Origin: JAUVXJ01 sp034430275 | GTDB taxonomy: Bacteria; Chloroflexota; Anaerolineae; UBA7937; B3-Chlor | Length of the DNA: 8,303 nucleotides | Direction of reading: 5' to 3' | Assembly (NCBI GenBank): GCA_034430275.1 | Contig: DAOUEW010000021.1 | Span: forward strand, 1-8,303 | In this document: in pieces, positions 6,336 through 8,303 of the stretch | Layout: each line of letters begins with the position of its first letter | Position numbering within the stretch: the stretch's first letter is position 1 | Notes under the pieces: generated by a model | What the model saw: the letters and a program-made list of their open reading frames with translations, nothing else | What the model was told of the DNA's origin: nothing | Database searches by the model: none | Made by a program: the position numbers and the translations under genes

Positions 6336-6357
6336 CCAAAAGGGAGCCAGGTAGAAT
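6329..6357 (+). promoter_or_regulatory. Predicted promoter of the nucleotidyltransferase gene
   Basis: TTGGCA (6329-6334) and TAGAAT (6352-6357) are 17 bases apart. The -35 box overlaps the opposing -35 of the redoxin promoter (6330-6335). Transcription would start near 6364, leaving a leader of only about 16 bases that is mostly the ribosome binding site. Confidence 0.5.
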
Positions 6358-6379
6358 CCCGTGGGGAGGCATCCACAGG

Positions 6380-7336
6380 ATGCAAGGGTTGATTCTGGCG
6401 GGAGGAGAGGGCACGCGCATGGGCCGGTTGACGGCCCACCTCCCCAAGCCGCTTCTCTATCTGCCGGGAGGCACGCTGCTGGAGCACCAACTAGCGCTGT
6501 TGTCCAGGTCGGGCATCAGCCACACCTTCGTGGTCACCAGACATCGCGAGGGAGAGATCATCCCGGCGCTTCGTGGCCTCGGAGATGTAACGGGAGTACC
6601 CCAGCGGGCGCCATTTACACTGCTCGGTGCCTTGGCGACTGCCGAGAAGCAAGTCACAGAACCGGTCCTGGTACTGCACGGAGACAACTACTTCTCCCAG
6701 AGCCTGGAATATGTGGTTGACGCAGGACGGTCCACCGTGGAGGGCGGCAAGGCGAAGGCCGTGTTCGTGGTGGAAGATGGGGACGGGCAACGTAGCGAGG
6801 CTGAGCGCTTGGCCTCGACTGGGTGCTACGTCCTATCGCCGGGCGTGTTTGATCTGGTTAGGAAGCTCAACGGTGGTGACGAGCTACGGTCGCTGACCGG
6901 GGCGCTGCTGGAATCCGGGGTACCGGTTGAAGGTGTACCACTCAGAGGATGGCGGGCCAACGTCAACACACTGAACGATCTGCTCACCGTCAGTCAACGG
7001 ATGCTGGAGAGGTGGTCAGATAGCTTTCATCCGGCCCCCGCCGATGAGGGATACAACCGTCGTCAGAGATGCAGTGAGATAGAGCTCCCCCTCTGGGTCT
7101 CTCCGGATGCTGTAACGGTGGGCTCGCGTCTCGGCCCCTTCGTCGCTATTGGACCGGGCGCCGTCGTTGAAGACTGCGTGCTGCGAGAGACGACAGTGTT
7201 TCCAGGTGCACAGATACTAGGTTTGAAAGCTCAAGGAGTGATCGTGTTGCGGGGTCCAGACGGACCTCTGGTGCTAGCGTCTCAGGACGAGAGCCGCCGC
7301 TGTGAGAAGGGCCATGGCGAGAAAGAACCATCCTAG
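6380..7336 (+). CDS. Sugar-phosphate nucleotidyltransferase with C-terminal hexapeptide beta-helix
   Basis: The 318-residue protein should join a nucleoside triphosphate to a sugar 1-phosphate, making an NDP-sugar for cell-envelope or polysaccharide synthesis, in the cytoplasm. The N-terminal Rossmann-like domain (about 1-210) opens with LILAGGEGTRM (4-14), the NTP-binding signature, followed by the conserved PKP lysine K23. D102 in LHGDNYF is the expected metal-binding aspartate. N196 in NVNTLNDLL fits the second metal ligand position as in GlmU; the WxDxGT motif of RmlA-type enzymes is not intact. Residues about 234-290 contain left-handed beta-helix-like hexapeptides (VGSRLG, PFVAIGPGAVVEDCVL), as in GlmU or long RmlA-like proteins, but the helix is too short to suggest an acetyltransferase site. 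The base and sugar specificity cannot be assigned. ATG at 6380 is preferred: GGGGAGG (6363-6369) precedes it by 10 bases and the domain begins immediately. The 3' end overlaps the opposing kinase-like gene by 63 bases. Confidence 0.88.
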   Translation: MQGLILAGGEGTRMGRLTAHLPKPLLYLPGGTLLEHQLALLSRSGISHTFVVTRHREGEIIPALRGLGDVTGVPQRAPFTLLGALATAEKQVTEPVLVLHGDNYFSQSLEYVVDAGRSTVEGGKAKAVFVVEDGDGQRSEAERLASTGCYVLSPGVFDLVRKLNGGDELRSLTGALLESGVPVEGVPLRGWRANVNTLNDLLTVSQRMLERWSDSFHPAPADEGYNRRQRCSEIELPLWVSPDAVTVGSRLGPFVAIGPGAVVEDCVLRETTVFPGAQILGLKAQGVIVLRGPDGPLVLASQDESRRCEKGHGEKEPS

Positions 7337-8303
7337 CCCTCGCCAATCGCCGAGCAGGAGCAAGACCCCGGATAGCAAGAAACCGGCGAACGCGATGACC
7401 TGAATCAGGCGACTGACCGCACGCTCGAGACGGCCAACCAGCCTGTCCAGCTCCCTGGTGGGCGCAACCTTCACTTCGAGCTCGCCTCTGGTGCCATCGC
7501 TGAGGAACCTGTCCAATTCGCGGGGCAGCCGCCAGACGAGCGTTGCGAAATCCTGGATCTCCGAAACGGCGCGGCTGGCCATGCTTTCCCCGGCCAGCTC
7601 CATGGACACGAGCTGCTTGACGTAAGGTTCCGCGACCACGAACCCATTGAAGTCGGGATCCAGCCCGGCGCAGAGCCCCTCCAGGATGCCGAGAGCCCGC
7701 GCCAAGAGTACGTAGTCGATGGGGATCTGGAAAGGAAACTCGTAGATGATGTCGCGCAGCTCGTAAGCCATAGCCAGCATCTCGTCTATGTCGATGTTGG
7801 CGAACTCCTTGACGGAGAGTCCGTAGTAGCGGTCTATGAGCATATACAGCGCTCGTTCCAACGGCCGAGTGTCGGCACCTCGCAGGATGAAGCCCAGTTT
7901 CTGCATATCGTCGACGGCGGCCGGTACGTCTCTGTTGAAGGCGTGGATAGCCAGGTCCCTGAACAGAGCTTTGTCTCGCGGGGTTACGCGTCCCATCATC
8001 CCGAAGTCCACAAAGGACACGACGAAGTCCCTGCCCTCACTGCTATCTTCGGGTTTCGGGCCTCGAGGCCTGACGAAGAGGTTGCCGGGGTGAGGGTCAG
8101 CGTGGAAGAAACCGTCGATCAGCATCTGCTTGACGTAGGTGCCGAACACGCGCTCGGCGACCTCAGCGCGATCGATGCCAGCGGCAGTCAGGCTCTCGTA
8201 GTCGGTGATCTTGATAGCATCCGCACGCTCCAGGGTCAGGACTCGCTTGGTGGTGTGGGACCAGAAGGGCGCCGGCACGAAGATGTCTGGGTCGTCAGCG
8301 AAG
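7274..8303 (-). CDS. UbiB/ABC1 (ADCK/AarF) atypical kinase-like protein, 5' end outside window
   Basis: The frame is open to the right edge, so only the last 342 residues are visible; family members usually have about 550. The visible part starts at FADDPDIFVPAPFW, matching the mid-domain DDPD-x-x-VP phrase of the ABC1 family. The catalytic loop FHADPHPGN (8081-8104) and the metal-binding DFG (8008-8000, in VDFGMMG) are intact. The last about 45 residues hold two hydrophobic helices around GDWRGLGW, the usual C-terminal membrane hairpin. UbiB-type proteins are membrane-associated ATPases or kinase-like proteins that support ubiquinone and other isoprenoid-lipid metabolism in bacteria and mitochondria. 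The KxGQ and alanine-rich motifs would lie upstream, unseen. Which lipid or quinone this homologue serves is unknown. The stop is TAG at 7276-7274, inside the convergent nucleotidyltransferase gene. Confidence 0.9.
   Translation of the reverse strand, partial: FADDPDIFVPAPFWSHTTKRVLTLERADAIKITDYESLTAAGIDRAEVAERVFGTYVKQMLIDGFFHADPHPGNLFVRPRGPKPEDSSEGRDFVVSFVDFGMMGRVTPRDKALFRDLAIHAFNRDVPAAVDDMQKLGFILRGADTRPLERALYMLIDRYYGLSVKEFANIDIDEMLAMAYELRDIIYEFPFQIPIDYVLLARALGILEGLCAGLDPDFNGFVVAEPYVKQLVSMELAGESMASRAVSEIQDFATLVWRLPRELDRFLSDGTRGELEVKVAPTRELDRLVGRLERAVSRLIQVIAFAGFLLSGVLLLLGDWRGLGWFFLAMALLTAAALVLRR

Noticed and set aside
5548..6447. A 299-codon open frame on the minus strand, covering the whole redoxin gene in another frame
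   Set aside because: Its translation is Arg/Gly/Pro-rich with no recognisable domain, it runs through the promoter and ribosome binding site of the redoxin gene, and the competing frame shows a clear redoxin fold. It is a GC-driven shadow.

Overview
The window is a moderately high-GC stretch of bacterial chromosome. It carries six protein genes, all with household-style functions and no mobile-element, phage, CRISPR, rRNA or tRNA signature. The mix of genes (a bacterial membrane protein with an EEP domain, a short QueG-like iron-sulfur protein, a cytoplasmic GH2 enzyme, a sugar nucleotidyltransferase with a beta-helix tail, a UbiB/ABC1 kinase-like protein) would suit an environmental bacterium, perhaps a Chloroflexota member. 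That placement is a low-confidence guess, because no phylogenetic marker is present.

Layout from left to right. Positions 1-195 hold no convincing gene. A minus-strand gene (196-2184) encodes a polytopic membrane protein fused to an endonuclease/exonuclease/phosphatase (EEP) domain. A divergent promoter region (2185-2484) separates it from a plus-strand QueG-like double [4Fe-4S] protein (2485-3174). After a 267-base gap with its own promoter comes a plus-strand glycoside hydrolase family 2 gene (3442-5568). It converges, tail to tail and 32 bases apart, on a minus-strand redoxin gene (5601-6263). A divergent promoter region with interlocking -35 boxes leads to a plus-strand nucleotidyltransferase gene (6380-7336). 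The last 63 bases of that gene overlap the tail of a minus-strand UbiB/ABC1 kinase-like gene (7274 to beyond the right edge).

The standout is the redoxin gene. Its reading frame is interrupted by one in-frame TGA (5942-5940), exactly where the first cysteine of a thioredoxin-like CxxC active site belongs, giving U-G-P-C. Downstream of the TGA, 14 bases away, is a perfect 7-bp hairpin with a GGG loop, at the spacing expected of a bacterial SECIS element. The frame then continues through a normal redoxin fold and ends at another TGA that has no such hairpin. The best reading is one membrane-anchored or exported selenoprotein of 220 residues, which routine annotation would split into two broken genes or call a pseudogene.

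The genes do not form one pathway. Most appear to be separate transcription units, each with a recognisable sigma-70-type promoter; four of the five proposed promoters have a TGC just before the -10 hexamer. The two complete minus-strand genes share an almost identical palindromic -10 region.
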